Assembly: GCA_946482115.1 (NCBI GenBank)
Contig: CAMLQP010000027.1
Coordinates: 1-18,868 of the forward strand
Direction: 5' to 3'
Origin: an uncultured Comamonadaceae bacterium
Lineage (GTDB): Bacteria; Pseudomonadota; Gammaproteobacteria; Burkholderiales; Burkholderiaceae
DNA: 18,868 nucleotides
A program made the translations under genes and the position numbers. The first letter of the stretch is position 1; each line of letters starts with the position of its first letter. The notes under the pieces are model-generated. The model worked only from the letters and a program-made list of their open reading frames with translations. It searched no databases and had not been told where the DNA came from. Positions 7,268 to 15,200 of this stretch are shown here, piece by piece.

Positions 7268-8367
7268 GCGCGGGCGATGCGCTGGAACAGCCCGCCGGGC
7301 AGCCGGCCCACCCGGCCTTCGAGTTCAAGCTCCAGCAGCCGGGCCTGCAGCATGTCGATCGGCAGGCCGGTGCGGGCCTGCAACGCATCCAGGCCCAGCG
7401 GGTCGAACCCCAGGGCCTCCAGCAGCGGCGAGATGGAGGTGTCCGGCTCGGCCGGTGTGACCTGGGGCGCGGCGGCGGACACCCGGGTGGCGGGGCGGAG
7501 CTCCTCCAGCACGTCCTGGGCCGACTCCACCAGCTTGGCCCCCTGGCGGATGAGGGCGTGGCAGCCGCGCGACTGGGGCGCGTGGATGGAGCCGGGGATG
7601 GCGCACACCTCGCGCCCCAGGTCGGCCGCCAGCCGCGCGGTGATCAGCGAGCCCGACTGCACCGTGGCCTCCACCACCAGCGTGCCCTGGCCCAGCGCGG
7701 CAATCAGCCGGTTGCGGCGGGGAAAATGGGGGGCCAGCGGCGGGCTGCCCAGCGGCAGTTCGCTGATCAGCGCGCCCTGGCGCTCGATCCGGCGCGCCAG
7801 GTCGAGGTGACGGCCCGGGTAGACGCGGTCCAGTCCCGTTCCGACCACGGCCAGGGTCGGGGCGCCGGCGGCCAGCGCGCCCTCGTGGGCGGCGGCGTCC
7901 ACGCCCAGCGCCAGACCCGAGACGATGCAGGCGCCGGCCTCGGCCAGCGAGCGGGAGAACCGCTGGGCGTTCTCCAGGCCCTGGGGCGTGGGGTTGCGGC
8001 TGCCGACGACAGCCAGCTTGAACGGGTGCGCCAGCGCCGACAGGTCACCACACAGGTACAGCAGCGGCGGCGGGTCGTCGGTCTGCAGGAGTTCGGGCGG
8101 GTAGGCGGCATCGCCCCAGGGCAGCAGGTGGTGGCCGGGCTGCTGCAGCCACCGCCACGTCGTGTCGCATTGCGCCGCCCAGTCGGCTGGCTGTGCCAGC
8201 AGCGACTGTGCCCGCGCGGGGCCGGCCACGGTAGCGAGCGCCGCAGCCGACTGGCCGAACACCGCCTCGGGCGTGCCAAAGGCCGCGAGCAGCCGGCGCA
8301 GGCCCGCCGGACCGAGTCCGGGCGTGAGCAGCAGGCGCAGCCAGGCGCCCAGTTCCTCCCGTTGCAT
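7264..8367 (-). CDS. dprA: DNA-processing protein DprA
   Basis: DprA loads RecA onto incoming single-stranded DNA during natural transformation. The 367-aa length is normal. The N-terminal part (residues 1-60) is a SAM-like helical domain with LTPGLGPAGLRRLLAAFG. The central Rossmann-type domain begins at LAVVGSRNPTPQG (118-130). It continues through IVSGLALGVDAAAHEGAL, LISELPLGSPP, FPRRNRLIAALGQ, VVEATVQSGSLITA and VCAIPGSIHAPQSRGCHALI, all diagnostic. The last 60 residues form the winged-helix DML1-like domain (LEALGFDPLGLDALQARTG). The ATG at 8367 has no strong ribosome binding site. It lies 32 bases after the LysM gene and is probably cotranscribed with it. Confidence 0.97.
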   Translation of the reverse strand: MQREELGAWLRLLLTPGLGPAGLRRLLAAFGTPEAVFGQSAAALATVAGPARAQSLLAQPADWAAQCDTTWRWLQQPGHHLLPWGDAAYPPELLQTDDPPPLLYLCGDLSALAHPFKLAVVGSRNPTPQGLENAQRFSRSLAEAGACIVSGLALGVDAAAHEGALAAGAPTLAVVGTGLDRVYPGRHLDLARRIERQGALISELPLGSPPLAPHFPRRNRLIAALGQGTLVVEATVQSGSLITARLAADLGREVCAIPGSIHAPQSRGCHALIRQGAKLVESAQDVLEELRPATRVSAAAPQVTPAEPDTSISPLLEALGFDPLGLDALQARTGLPIDMLQARLLELELEGRVGRLPGGLFQRIARA

Positions 8368-8399
8368 GCGCTCTGGCGGCGCTTGAAGCCCGGTGACGG

Positions 8400-9608
8400 T
8401 CAGGGATTGATGAACCGGTCGCCGACCTTCACGCCATCGGCGATTTCGACCACCAGCGCGTAGGACACGCGGTCGAAGGTGCGGAACACCATCATCAGGC
8501 CGTTGCGCTCACCCGGCAGCCGCATCTGGGGGCGGGCCGCATCGGTGCGGTCCAGCGTCCGGGCGCCGTTGGTGAGGATGGCCAGCACGTGGCCCTCGGC
8601 CAGGCCGTCGCGCGTGCCGCGGTTGAGCGCGACCACCTGGTTCTGCGCGGCGTAGGTGACGGCGTTGCCGTACACCGACACGATCTGCCCGGCGACGGGG
8701 CGCGGCGGGGCGGAGGGCGTGTAGGTCGGGAACATGGGCGGCGGCTCGGCTATCAGCCGGTCGCCCACGCGCATCTCTTCCTTGGACAGGGTGATGTCCA
8801 CCGTGGCCGGCACCACCTCGGTCACCGTCTTGCCGTCCTTGCCCGGGGTCTCGACGCGGCTCTCGCTGCGCACCAGCGAGGCGCGGCCCAGGAACTGCGC
8901 CTCGTAACCCAGAACTTCACCCGTGGAGGGGTCGCGCAGGGGCACGGCATTGCGGAACACGCGGTACTCGCGCGGCTTGCCGCCATCGGTGACCAGGGCC
9001 TCGCCGCTGCCGCCGTCGCTGTACTGGCCGCGCGCATAGGCGCGGTCGCCACGGCTCAGCAGCACGCGGTTCTCGGGGGTGGCCACCAGACGCGGCGAGC
9101 GCTGGAAGGTGGCCTCGTCGACGATCGTGCCTTCGGTGAGGAAAGGCTCGATCAGGCGGGGATCCAGGGTGGGAACGGCGTTGTCGTTGAGGCTTTCGAA
9201 GCGGGTGCGCGGCGTCACCTTGACGGTGGGCAGCTCGCCGTCGGCGACGCGCAGCACGGCACGGCCACTGGAGGTGTCGAGCACCAGGCGCTGCCCGGGG
9301 TAGATCAGGTGCGGGTTGCGGATGGCCTGCAGGTTCATGCCCCACAGCTCGGGCCAGCGCCAGGGGCTGCGCAGGAACAGGCCGGAGATGCCCCAGAGCG
9401 TGTCGCCGCGCTTGATGGTGTAGCTGTCGGGTGCGTTGGGGGCCAGTTCGCTGAGCGGCACGCCGGCTTGCGCCACCTGCTGGGCGGTGGAGCGCTGCTG
9501 GGACGAGATCGGCAGGTTGGGGAAGGTCTGGGCGAGCGCCGCGCCCGACGACAGGGCTGCGAGCAGCACGCTGGCGGAAGCGAGGGACAGGATTTGTGGT
9601 GCAGGCAT
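8400..9608 (-). CDS. LysM peptidoglycan-binding domain protein, exported
   Basis: A 402-aa protein with a clear Sec signal peptide ending ALA|Q at residue 26. A single LysM domain at about residues 62-109 starts SYTIKRGDTLWGISGLFLRS and runs to NPHLIYPGQRLVL. The rest is beta-rich and I recognise no catalytic residues, so it probably binds the cell wall rather than cuts it. Genes of this type commonly lie next to dprA and divergent from def-fmt in betaproteobacteria. I chose the ATG at 9608 because it opens directly into the signal peptide. A TTG at 9710 would add 34 residues that would mask it. It probably leads an operon with dprA. Confidence 0.88.
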   Translation of the reverse strand: MPAPQILSLASASVLLAALSSGAALAQTFPNLPISSQQRSTAQQVAQAGVPLSELAPNAPDSYTIKRGDTLWGISGLFLRSPWRWPELWGMNLQAIRNPHLIYPGQRLVLDTSSGRAVLRVADGELPTVKVTPRTRFESLNDNAVPTLDPRLIEPFLTEGTIVDEATFQRSPRLVATPENRVLLSRGDRAYARGQYSDGGSGEALVTDGGKPREYRVFRNAVPLRDPSTGEVLGYEAQFLGRASLVRSESRVETPGKDGKTVTEVVPATVDITLSKEEMRVGDRLIAEPPPMFPTYTPSAPPRPVAGQIVSVYGNAVTYAAQNQVVALNRGTRDGLAEGHVLAILTNGARTLDRTDAARPQMRLPGERNGLMMVFRTFDRVSYALVVEIADGVKVGDRFINP

Positions 9609-9782
9609 AGAGGGCCCCGGGGTGCGGGCCGGGCAGCAGGGATCCGCCACGGCGCCGTTGGTCTTGAGGATTCGCTTTTGATTTTGCGCCCAAGCCCTTG
9701 AAATAGGCAATGTTTATTCAGGGCGCAGCCAACAGGCCCGGGGAAAAGTGGCGAAAATAGCGACAAATTCCCGCGAGTCCCC
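9609..9782. promoter_or_regulatory. Divergent intergenic region between the LysM gene and def
   Basis: This 174-base region must hold promoters for two divergent units. Its middle (about 9660-9720) is AT-rich compared with the flanks. On the - strand, TTGCCT and CAAAAT are spaced 18 bases apart as a weak promoter candidate for the LysM gene. I found no convincing hexamer pair for def and no terminator. Confidence 0.4.
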
Positions 9783-10301
9783 ATGAGTGCCGTCCAGCCC
9801 CTGAACATTCTCCGTTATCCCGATCCCCGCCTGCACACCGTGGCCCGGCCGGTGGAAGCCGTGGACGAGCGCATCCGCACGCTGGTCGACCGCATGCTGG
9901 CGACCATGTACGAGGCCAACGGCATCGGCCTGGCAGCCACCCAGGTGGACGTGCACGAGCGCGTGATCGTGATCGACGTGAGCGAGACGCGCGACCAGCC
10001 GCTGGTGCTGATCAACCCGGTGCTCGAGTGGGCCAGCGAGGAGATGCAGAAGGGCGAGGAGGGCTGCCTGTCGGTGCCCGGCATCTACGACGGCGTGGAG
10101 CGTTCGTCCGCGGTGCGGGTGCGCGCGCTCGATGCCCAGGGGCAGTCGCGCGTGATCGAGGCCGAGGGCCTGCTGGCGGTCTGCATGCAGCACGAAATGG
10201 ACCATCTGATGGGCAAGGTGTTCGTCGAATACCTGTCCCCGCTCAAGCGCAACCGCATCAAGACCAAGCTGCAGAAGGCCCAGCGGGAGGTCCGGGCGTG
10301 A
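9783..10301 (+). CDS. def: Peptide deformylase
   Basis: Removes the formyl group from the N-terminal methionine of new proteins; cytoplasmic iron or zinc enzyme. The 172-aa length matches the family. All three motifs are intact: GIGLAATQ at residues 47-54, EGCLSVP at 93-99 with metal ligand C95, and QHEMDH at 136-141 with ligands H137 and H141 and catalytic E138. The stop overlaps the next gene's GTG start as GTGA (10298-10301). It is the first gene of a five-gene, start-stop-overlapped operon. Confidence 0.98.
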   Translation: MSAVQPLNILRYPDPRLHTVARPVEAVDERIRTLVDRMLATMYEANGIGLAATQVDVHERVIVIDVSETRDQPLVLINPVLEWASEEMQKGEEGCLSVPGIYDGVERSSAVRVRALDAQGQSRVIEAEGLLAVCMQHEMDHLMGKVFVEYLSPLKRNRIKTKLQKAQREVRA

Positions 10302-10807
10302 GCGGCCTGCCGAAACCCGTGCGCCTGGTGGCCGCGTGGGGCCTGGTCCTGCTGGCGGGGTGTGCGGCCATGCCCGAGCGCCTGCCCGTGGGCAGCAGCC
10401 GGGCCGAGGTGGAGCAGCGCCTGGGCGCGCCGACGGCGCAGCACGCGTTGGCCGACGGCACCCGGCTGCAGTATTCCGGCCAGCCGGCGGGCCAGTGGGT
10501 CTACAACGTCGACCTGGACGCCCAGGGCCGCGTGCGCAGCGTGACCCAGGTGCTCGATGAAAACCGCTTCCGCACCGAGATCGCGGTGGACCGCTGGAAC
10601 CGTGGGCAACTGCTGCAGCACCTGGGCCGGCCGGCGCTGGTGGAGCGCACCGCCCGCTTCGACGGCGAGGTCTGGACCTGGCGCTATTACAACGAGGGCG
10701 TGGGCAGCCCCCGCCGCCTGCACGTCTATCTCGATCAGGCCGGGACCGTGCGCCGCGTCGAGACCACCGACGAGCTGCGCGAGGCCGAGCCGCGTCTCCT
10801 GCCGTGA
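10298..10807 (+). CDS. BamE-like outer-membrane lipoprotein with duplicated domain
   Basis: A 169-aa lipoprotein: the short signal ends in the lipobox LLAGC with lipidated Cys22. Ala at +2 suggests sorting to the outer membrane. The mature part contains two similar units of the SmpA/OmlA (BamE) type at about residues 32-87 and 98-158. Each has an LG-x-P turn (RLGAPT and HLGRPA), a DG, a Tyr-bearing strand and a closing LDxxGxVRxV strand ([10 protein letters not shown] and [10 protein letters not shown]). The start is the GTG at 10298, which overlaps the def stop. It overlaps fmt by four bases at the other end. It may help envelope assembly like BamE, but the true bamE is usually elsewhere (near fur), so this is more likely a paralogue of unknown role. 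Confidence 0.82.
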   Translation: MSGLPKPVRLVAAWGLVLLAGCAAMPERLPVGSSRAEVEQRLGAPTAQHALADGTRLQYSGQPAGQWVYNVDLDAQGRVRSVTQVLDENRFRTEIAVDRWNRGQLLQHLGRPALVERTARFDGEVWTWRYYNEGVGSPRRLHVYLDQAGTVRRVETTDELREAEPRLLP

Positions 10808-11772
10808 GGCTGGTCTTCGCCGGTACCCCCGAGTTTGCGGCGGTGGCGCTGCAGCGGCTGCTGCAGGCGGGCTTCGATGTGCCGCTGGTGCTGACCCAGC
10901 CGGACCGGCCAGCCGGTCGCGGCCTCAAGCTGCAGCCGTCGCCGGTCAAGCTGCTGGCGCTGGACCATGGCCTGCAGGTCGCACAGCCGCTCAGCCTGCG
11001 GCTGGACGGCAAGCACCCGCAGGACGCTGCGGCGGCGAAATGGCTGCTGGAAGACCTCAAGCCCGACGCTCTGGTCGTGGCGGCCTACGGGCTCATCCTC
11101 CCCCAGTGGGTGCTCGATCTGCCCCGGCACGGCTGTTTCAACATCCACGCCTCGCTGCTGCCGCGCTGGCGCGGCGCAGCGCCCATACACCGCGCCATCG
11201 AGGCCGGCGACGCCGAGACCGGCGTCACCATCATGCAGATGGACGCCGGCCTGGACACGGGCGACATGCTGCTGCGCGAACCGCTGGCCATCGCTCCTGA
11301 CGACACCACCGCGCGCCTGCACGACCGGCTCGCGGCGCTGGGCGCGCGCCTGATGGTCGAGGCCCTGGAACTGCTGGCCTGCGGTGGCCTGCACCGCACG
11401 CCGCAGCCGGTCGAGGGCGTCACCTACGCCCGCAAGATCGACAAGGCCGAGGCCGAGATCGACTGGACCCTGCCGGCCGCGCTGCTGGCGCGCCGCGTGC
11501 GCGCCTTCGATCCGTTCCCGGGCGCGTTCACGCGCCTGGCCGACGGTGCCACGCTCAAGGTCTGGTCCGCGCAGGCCCTGCCCGGAGCCGGTGGTGCGCC
11601 GGGCACCGTGCTGGCGGTGGAGGACGGCGCGGGCGTGGATGTCGCCTGCGGCGAAGGCGTGCTGCGCCTGACCGAGCTGCAGCGCGCCGGCGGCAAGCGC
11701 CTGCCGGTGGCCGATTTCCTGCACGGTGCCCCGCTGCAGGCCGGTCAGCGACTGGGGGTCGCATGTTCCTGA
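10804..11772 (+). CDS. fmt: Methionyl-tRNA formyltransferase
   Basis: Formylates initiator Met-tRNA using 10-formyl-tetrahydrofolate. The 322-aa length is typical. The N-terminal Rossmann domain starts [12 protein letters not shown]. The folate/catalytic signature [16 protein letters not shown] gives N113 and H115, and D151 (GLDTGDM) completes the catalytic set. The C-terminal domain contains [16 protein letters not shown] and FDPFPGAFT. The start is a GTG at 10804 overlapping the upstream lipoprotein stop; the stop overlaps azlC by ten bases. Its partner def is two genes upstream. Confidence 0.98.
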   Translation: MRLVFAGTPEFAAVALQRLLQAGFDVPLVLTQPDRPAGRGLKLQPSPVKLLALDHGLQVAQPLSLRLDGKHPQDAAAAKWLLEDLKPDALVVAAYGLILPQWVLDLPRHGCFNIHASLLPRWRGAAPIHRAIEAGDAETGVTIMQMDAGLDTGDMLLREPLAIAPDDTTARLHDRLAALGARLMVEALELLACGGLHRTPQPVEGVTYARKIDKAEAEIDWTLPAALLARRVRAFDPFPGAFTRLADGATLKVWSAQALPGAGGAPGTVLAVEDGAGVDVACGEGVLRLTELQRAGGKRLPVADFLHGAPLQAGQRLGVACS

Positions 11773-12500
11773 GCCGGCGCCACCGGCAGCACCCCGAATT
11801 CATGGCCGGCGTGCGCGACCAGGCGTCGGTCGCCACCGGCATCGCGGCCTGGGGCCTGATGACCGGCGTGGCCATGGTCAAGTCCGGCATGAGCGTGATC
11901 GAGGCGACGCTGATGACCTGGATCGTCTTCGCCGGCAGCGCCCAGCTCTCGGCCATGCCGCTGCTGGCGGCCGGCGCGCCGCTGTGGGTGATCCTGGCGA
12001 CCGCGTTCTGCGTCAACCTGCGCTTCGTCGTCTTCTCGGCCCATCTGCGTCCGTACATGATGCATCTGCCGCGCCTGCCGCGCCTGCTCACCGGCTACGT
12101 GACCGGCGACCTGAGCTACGTGTACTTCGCCCGCCGCTACCCCCGGGCCGGCACCACCGACAAGGAACTCCTCGCGCAGCAGGCCTACCTGGCGGGCAAC
12201 TGCGCCATCAACTACGTGGCCTGGATGACCACCAGCATGGCGGGCATCGCGCTGGCGAACGCCATCCCGACCGAGTGGGGTCTGGGCTTCGCGGGCATCC
12301 TGGCGCTGATCGGCGTGGGCTGCTCGCTGGCCACCAGCCGGCTGCGCGTGGTTTCGGCCGGCGTGGCCGGGGCGGCGGCCATCGCGGCGTTCGCGCTGCC
12401 GCTGCGGCTCAACATCGTGGTGGCCATCGCGGCGGCCGTGGCCCTGTGCCTGGTGCTGGAGGCCGCCTCGAAAACCCCGCCGGAGCCCGGCCATGCTTGA
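11763..12500 (+). CDS. azlC: AzlC family branched-chain amino-acid exporter, large subunit
   Basis: A 245-aa polytopic membrane protein of the AzlC/YgaZ family. Together with the small AzlD/YgaH protein it exports branched-chain amino acids, and in some bacteria methionine. Family features are the [17 protein letters not shown] segment, [13 protein letters not shown], and [17 protein letters not shown]. About seven membrane helices are visible, with the last block ([17 protein letters not shown]) near the C-terminus. The ATG at 11763 lies inside the end of fmt and the stop lies inside azlD (8-base overlap), so all are probably translated from one message. The exact substrate cannot be read from sequence. 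Confidence 0.92.
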   Translation: MFLSRRHRQHPEFMAGVRDQASVATGIAAWGLMTGVAMVKSGMSVIEATLMTWIVFAGSAQLSAMPLLAAGAPLWVILATAFCVNLRFVVFSAHLRPYMMHLPRLPRLLTGYVTGDLSYVYFARRYPRAGTTDKELLAQQAYLAGNCAINYVAWMTTSMAGIALANAIPTEWGLGFAGILALIGVGCSLATSRLRVVSAGVAGAAAIAAFALPLRLNIVVAIAAAVALCLVLEAASKTPPEPGHA

Positions 12501-12828
12501 GACCGACCTCTGGACCGTGCTGACCATCGTGGCGCTGGGCGGCGTCACCGTGCTCACGCGCTGCCTCTTCTTCATCTCGGACCGCCCGTGGTCCCTGCCC
12601 GCCTGGGCCCAGCGTGGGCTGCAGTACGCGCCGATCGCGGCGCTGGCGGCGGTGGTGGCGCCCGAGGTGCTGATGAGTCAGGGCGCGCTGATCCCGACCT
12701 GGCAGGACGCGCGCCTGTTCGGCGCGGCCGCCGGCGTGGCCTGGTTCTTCTGGCGCGGCGGGGTGCTGGGCACCATCGTCTGCGGCATGGCGGTCTACCT
12801 GCCGCTGCGCATCGCGCTGGGCTGGTAG
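12493..12828 (+). CDS. azlD: AzlD family exporter small subunit
   Basis: A 111-aa membrane protein with about four helices, of the AzlD/YgaH family, the obligate partner of AzlC. Recognisable parts are TIVALGGVTVLTRCLFF, LQYAPIAALAAVVAPEVL and WFFWRGGVLGTIVCGMAVYL. The start ATG overlaps the azlC stop by eight bases. The last 34 bases overlap the opposing sensor-kinase gene, so there is no terminator between the two convergent units. Confidence 0.9.
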   Translation: MLETDLWTVLTIVALGGVTVLTRCLFFISDRPWSLPAWAQRGLQYAPIAALAAVVAPEVLMSQGALIPTWQDARLFGAAAGVAWFFWRGGVLGTIVCGMAVYLPLRIALGW

Positions 12829-14648
12829 CCCCAGCGCGCGATGGCCTGGCGCAGCCGCTCGGGCTGCACCGGCTTGGCCAGGAAGTCGTCGGCGCCGGCG
12901 TCCAGGGCCTTGTCGCGGGCCTCGTTCATCACGTCGGCGGTCAGCGCGATCACCGGCACCCGGGCGGCGGGGCCGGTCAGGGCTCGGATGCGCCGGGTGC
13001 TGGTCAGGCCGTCCATCTCGGGCATCTGCACGTCCATCAGCACCAGGTCCGGGGCCTCGCTGGTCGCCAGCGCCAGCGCCTCCCGGCCGTTCTCGGCGAA
13101 CAGCACCTGATGCCCCATCTTCTCCAGCAGGGCGCCGACCAGCTTGCGGTTGACCGGGTGGTCCTCGGCCACCAGCACCCGCAGGGGCCGGTTGCCGTCG
13201 GCGGCCAGGCCGGCGGCCGGTGCCGCTGGTTCCGGCGCCTCGCACAGCGGCAGGTCGAGGCTGAGGGTGAAGGTGGAGCCGCCGCCCAGGGTGCTGCTGA
13301 CGGCGATGTCGCCGCCCATGAGCCGCGCCAGCGTGCGCGAGATGTCCAGCCCCAGGCCGCGTCCGCCGAACGCGCGCGTGGCGCCGCTGTCGACCTGGTA
13401 GAAGCGCTCGAACAGCCGGGCCTGCTCCTCGGGCGAGATGCCGATGCCGGTGTCGCTGATGCTGAAGGCCACCCGCTGGCGCGCGGGCTCGCCCTCGGTG
13501 CTGCGCACGGGCTCGGCCGTCACGGCCAGCAGCACGTGGCCCTGGCGGGTGAACTTGATCGCGTTGCCCAGCAGGTTGTAGAGGATCTGGCGCAGCCGGG
13601 TCGGGTCGGCACCGATCCACTCTGGCAGGCCGGCACCGAACGCGCTCTGCAGCGACAGGCCCTTGCCTTGCGCCAGGCTGCGCATCAGCGTCTGCACCTC
13701 CTGCAGCAGCCGGGGCAGGTTGACCGGCTCCGGCTGCAGCGCGACCTTGCCCGCCTCGATGGCCGACAGGTCCAGGATGTCGTTGAGCAGTGTGAGCAGG
13801 TACTGGGCCGATTCCCGGGCCGAGCCCACCTGTTCGCGCTGCTGGGTGCTCAGCGGGCTGGCTTCCAGCAGGTCCAGCATGCCCAGCAGCCCATTGAATG
13901 GCGTGCGCAGCTCATGGCTCATGTTGGCCAGGAAGCGGCTCTTGCTCTCGCTGGCCAGCTCGGCCTTGAGCTGCGCGTCGCGCAGGTTGCGGTTCAGGCG
14001 GTTGAGCGCCAGCTGCTCGACGGTCTGGCGCTGGTGCCGCAGCCACAGGGCGATGGCGGCCAGCAGCGTGACCACGATCATGGCGGCGATCAGCGTGGCG
14101 TTGAGCTGGCTCTGGGTGCGTACGGTCTGCAGCTGGCTGTCCAGCATCTGCGTGATGACCGAGTTGGCTGCGGTCGACAGCGCCAGCACGTCCGGCCCGA
14201 GCGCCACCATCTCGTCGTGCAGGCCCTGCAGTTCGCGGACGTCGGGCCGGGGCAGGTTGACCAGGGGTTCGCTGCGCGCCACCAGGGACTCGATGCGGGG
14301 CAGCAGCTTCTCATACTCGGCGCGCCCGTGCAGCTTGGCCATGCTGGGGTTGTCGCGCAGCAGCTGCGCGCGGCTCAGAAAGATGTCGTGCCGCAGGGCC
14401 AGGTCGTCCCAGCCGTCGTAGGCGGGGTTCTGGGCGGCCATGCGCAGCTCGCTGCGGAACCGCAGGAATTCACGTTCGAAGTGGAAGGCCAGCGCGGTGA
14501 TGGAATCGGTCTGCAGCCGCGCCGCGTCCTCGACCGCCCGCACCTGCCGCAGCAGCACGTTGAGCAGCAGCACCAGCCCGACGATCAGGACCAGGGTGGT
14601 GGCCGACAGCCAGGCCAGGAAGCGCCAATGCCCGCGCAGTCGGTTCAT
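12795..14648 (-). CDS. Hybrid sensor histidine kinase / response regulator
   Basis: A 617-aa inner-membrane hybrid kinase. The first membrane helix is at about residues 11-34 and the second at about 185-203. Between them lies a mostly helical periplasmic sensor of about 150 residues. The HisKA domain carries NMSHELRTPFNG with phospho-acceptor H245. The ATPase domain shows the N box (LRQILYNLLGNAIKFT), the G1 box (ISDTGIGIS) and the G2 box (GGRGLGLDIS). A receiver domain from about residue 489 has phospho-acceptor D539 (LVLMDVQMPEMDG), with the lysine in FLAKPVQP. No HPt domain or DNA-binding output is present, so an outside partner is needed. The start lies six bases after the exported SUOX-fold gene, with GGTGGA upstream. 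Confidence 0.95.
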   Translation of the reverse strand: MNRLRGHWRFLAWLSATTLVLIVGLVLLLNVLLRQVRAVEDAARLQTDSITALAFHFEREFLRFRSELRMAAQNPAYDGWDDLALRHDIFLSRAQLLRDNPSMAKLHGRAEYEKLLPRIESLVARSEPLVNLPRPDVRELQGLHDEMVALGPDVLALSTAANSVITQMLDSQLQTVRTQSQLNATLIAAMIVVTLLAAIALWLRHQRQTVEQLALNRLNRNLRDAQLKAELASESKSRFLANMSHELRTPFNGLLGMLDLLEASPLSTQQREQVGSARESAQYLLTLLNDILDLSAIEAGKVALQPEPVNLPRLLQEVQTLMRSLAQGKGLSLQSAFGAGLPEWIGADPTRLRQILYNLLGNAIKFTRQGHVLLAVTAEPVRSTEGEPARQRVAFSISDTGIGISPEEQARLFERFYQVDSGATRAFGGRGLGLDISRTLARLMGGDIAVSSTLGGGSTFTLSLDLPLCEAPEPAAPAAGLAADGNRPLRVLVAEDHPVNRKLVGALLEKMGHQVLFAENGREALALATSEAPDLVLMDVQMPEMDGLTSTRRIRALTGPAARVPVIALTADVMNEARDKALDAGADDFLAKPVQPERLRQAIARWGYQPSAMRSGR

Positions 14649-14654
14649 GGCCGG

Positions 14655-15200
14655 CTATTCCACCTCGAGGTGCCTGAGCTGCCAGATGGAGCGCTCGTAG
14701 TAGGTGTTGTTCTGCAGCTCGGGGTGGCGCTGGAAGGGGTAGACCACGAACAGCGGCCCCTTGGTGCGCACGGTCAGGGGGCGGTCGTCGATGCTGTGCG
14801 CCAGCACCACGTCGTAGCGCTGGGCGTCGCTCACGGGGATCTCGATGCGGTAGTCGTTGATCGCGTGGGCCTTGAGCACCTGGCCGCTGGCCCTGACCTG
14901 CGCGAGCACGTCGCGCAGCAGGGGCCCGGTGAACTTGAGCGGCCGGTTGTCCCAGGGGGTGAGGGTGGTGAAGCTGACCTGGGGCAGGGCACGCAGCATG
15001 TCCAGGTCGAAAGCGGCCACCGCGCCCCGGTTGCGCTCGCCGATGGCGCCGCCGATCGTCAGCACCACCGCCTTGGCGGGGGGCTCCAGGGCGCGTGCCG
15101 GCCCGGCCGCCCAGGTGGCAAGCCCGGCGGTGAGCAGCCAGGTGGCGTGGCGGCGTGACAGGTGGGGTGGCATGGCGCGGCAGGCGGTGGCCGGCATCAT
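14655..15200 (-). CDS. Exported SUOX-fold (molybdopterin-binding-like) protein
   Basis: A 181-aa precursor with a signal peptide: SRRHATWLL, a hydrophobic stretch, then PARA|LEPP near residue 37. The paired arginines leave Tat export possible. The mature domain resembles the oxidoreductase molybdopterin-binding (sulfite-oxidase) fold: VVLTIGGAIG, FTTLTPWDNRPLKFTGPLLRDVL, and YEIxIP-like YRIEIPVSD, then KGPLFVVYPF. The mature protein has no cysteine, so the molybdenum-ligating Cys of true SUOX enzymes is missing. A binding or sensory role fits better than catalysis. I use the ATG at 15200, which overlaps the rep stop as ATGA. An ATG at 15173 would also keep the signal. The following gene is a sensor kinase. 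Confidence 0.8.
   Translation of the reverse strand: MMPATACRAMPPHLSRRHATWLLTAGLATWAAGPARALEPPAKAVVLTIGGAIGERNRGAVAAFDLDMLRALPQVSFTTLTPWDNRPLKFTGPLLRDVLAQVRASGQVLKAHAINDYRIEIPVSDAQRYDVVLAHSIDDRPLTVRTKGPLFVVYPFQRHPELQNNTYYERSIWQLRHLEVE

Noticed and set aside
9698..9726. TTGAAA as a -35 box for def
   Set aside because: At 17 bases downstream the sequence is GGGCGC, with no acceptable -10 nearby.
12588..15158. 856-codon open frame on the + strand opposite the sensor kinase and SUOX-fold genes
   Set aside because: Gln/Val/Leu/Ala-rich antisense reading of two well-supported genes; no recognisable domain.
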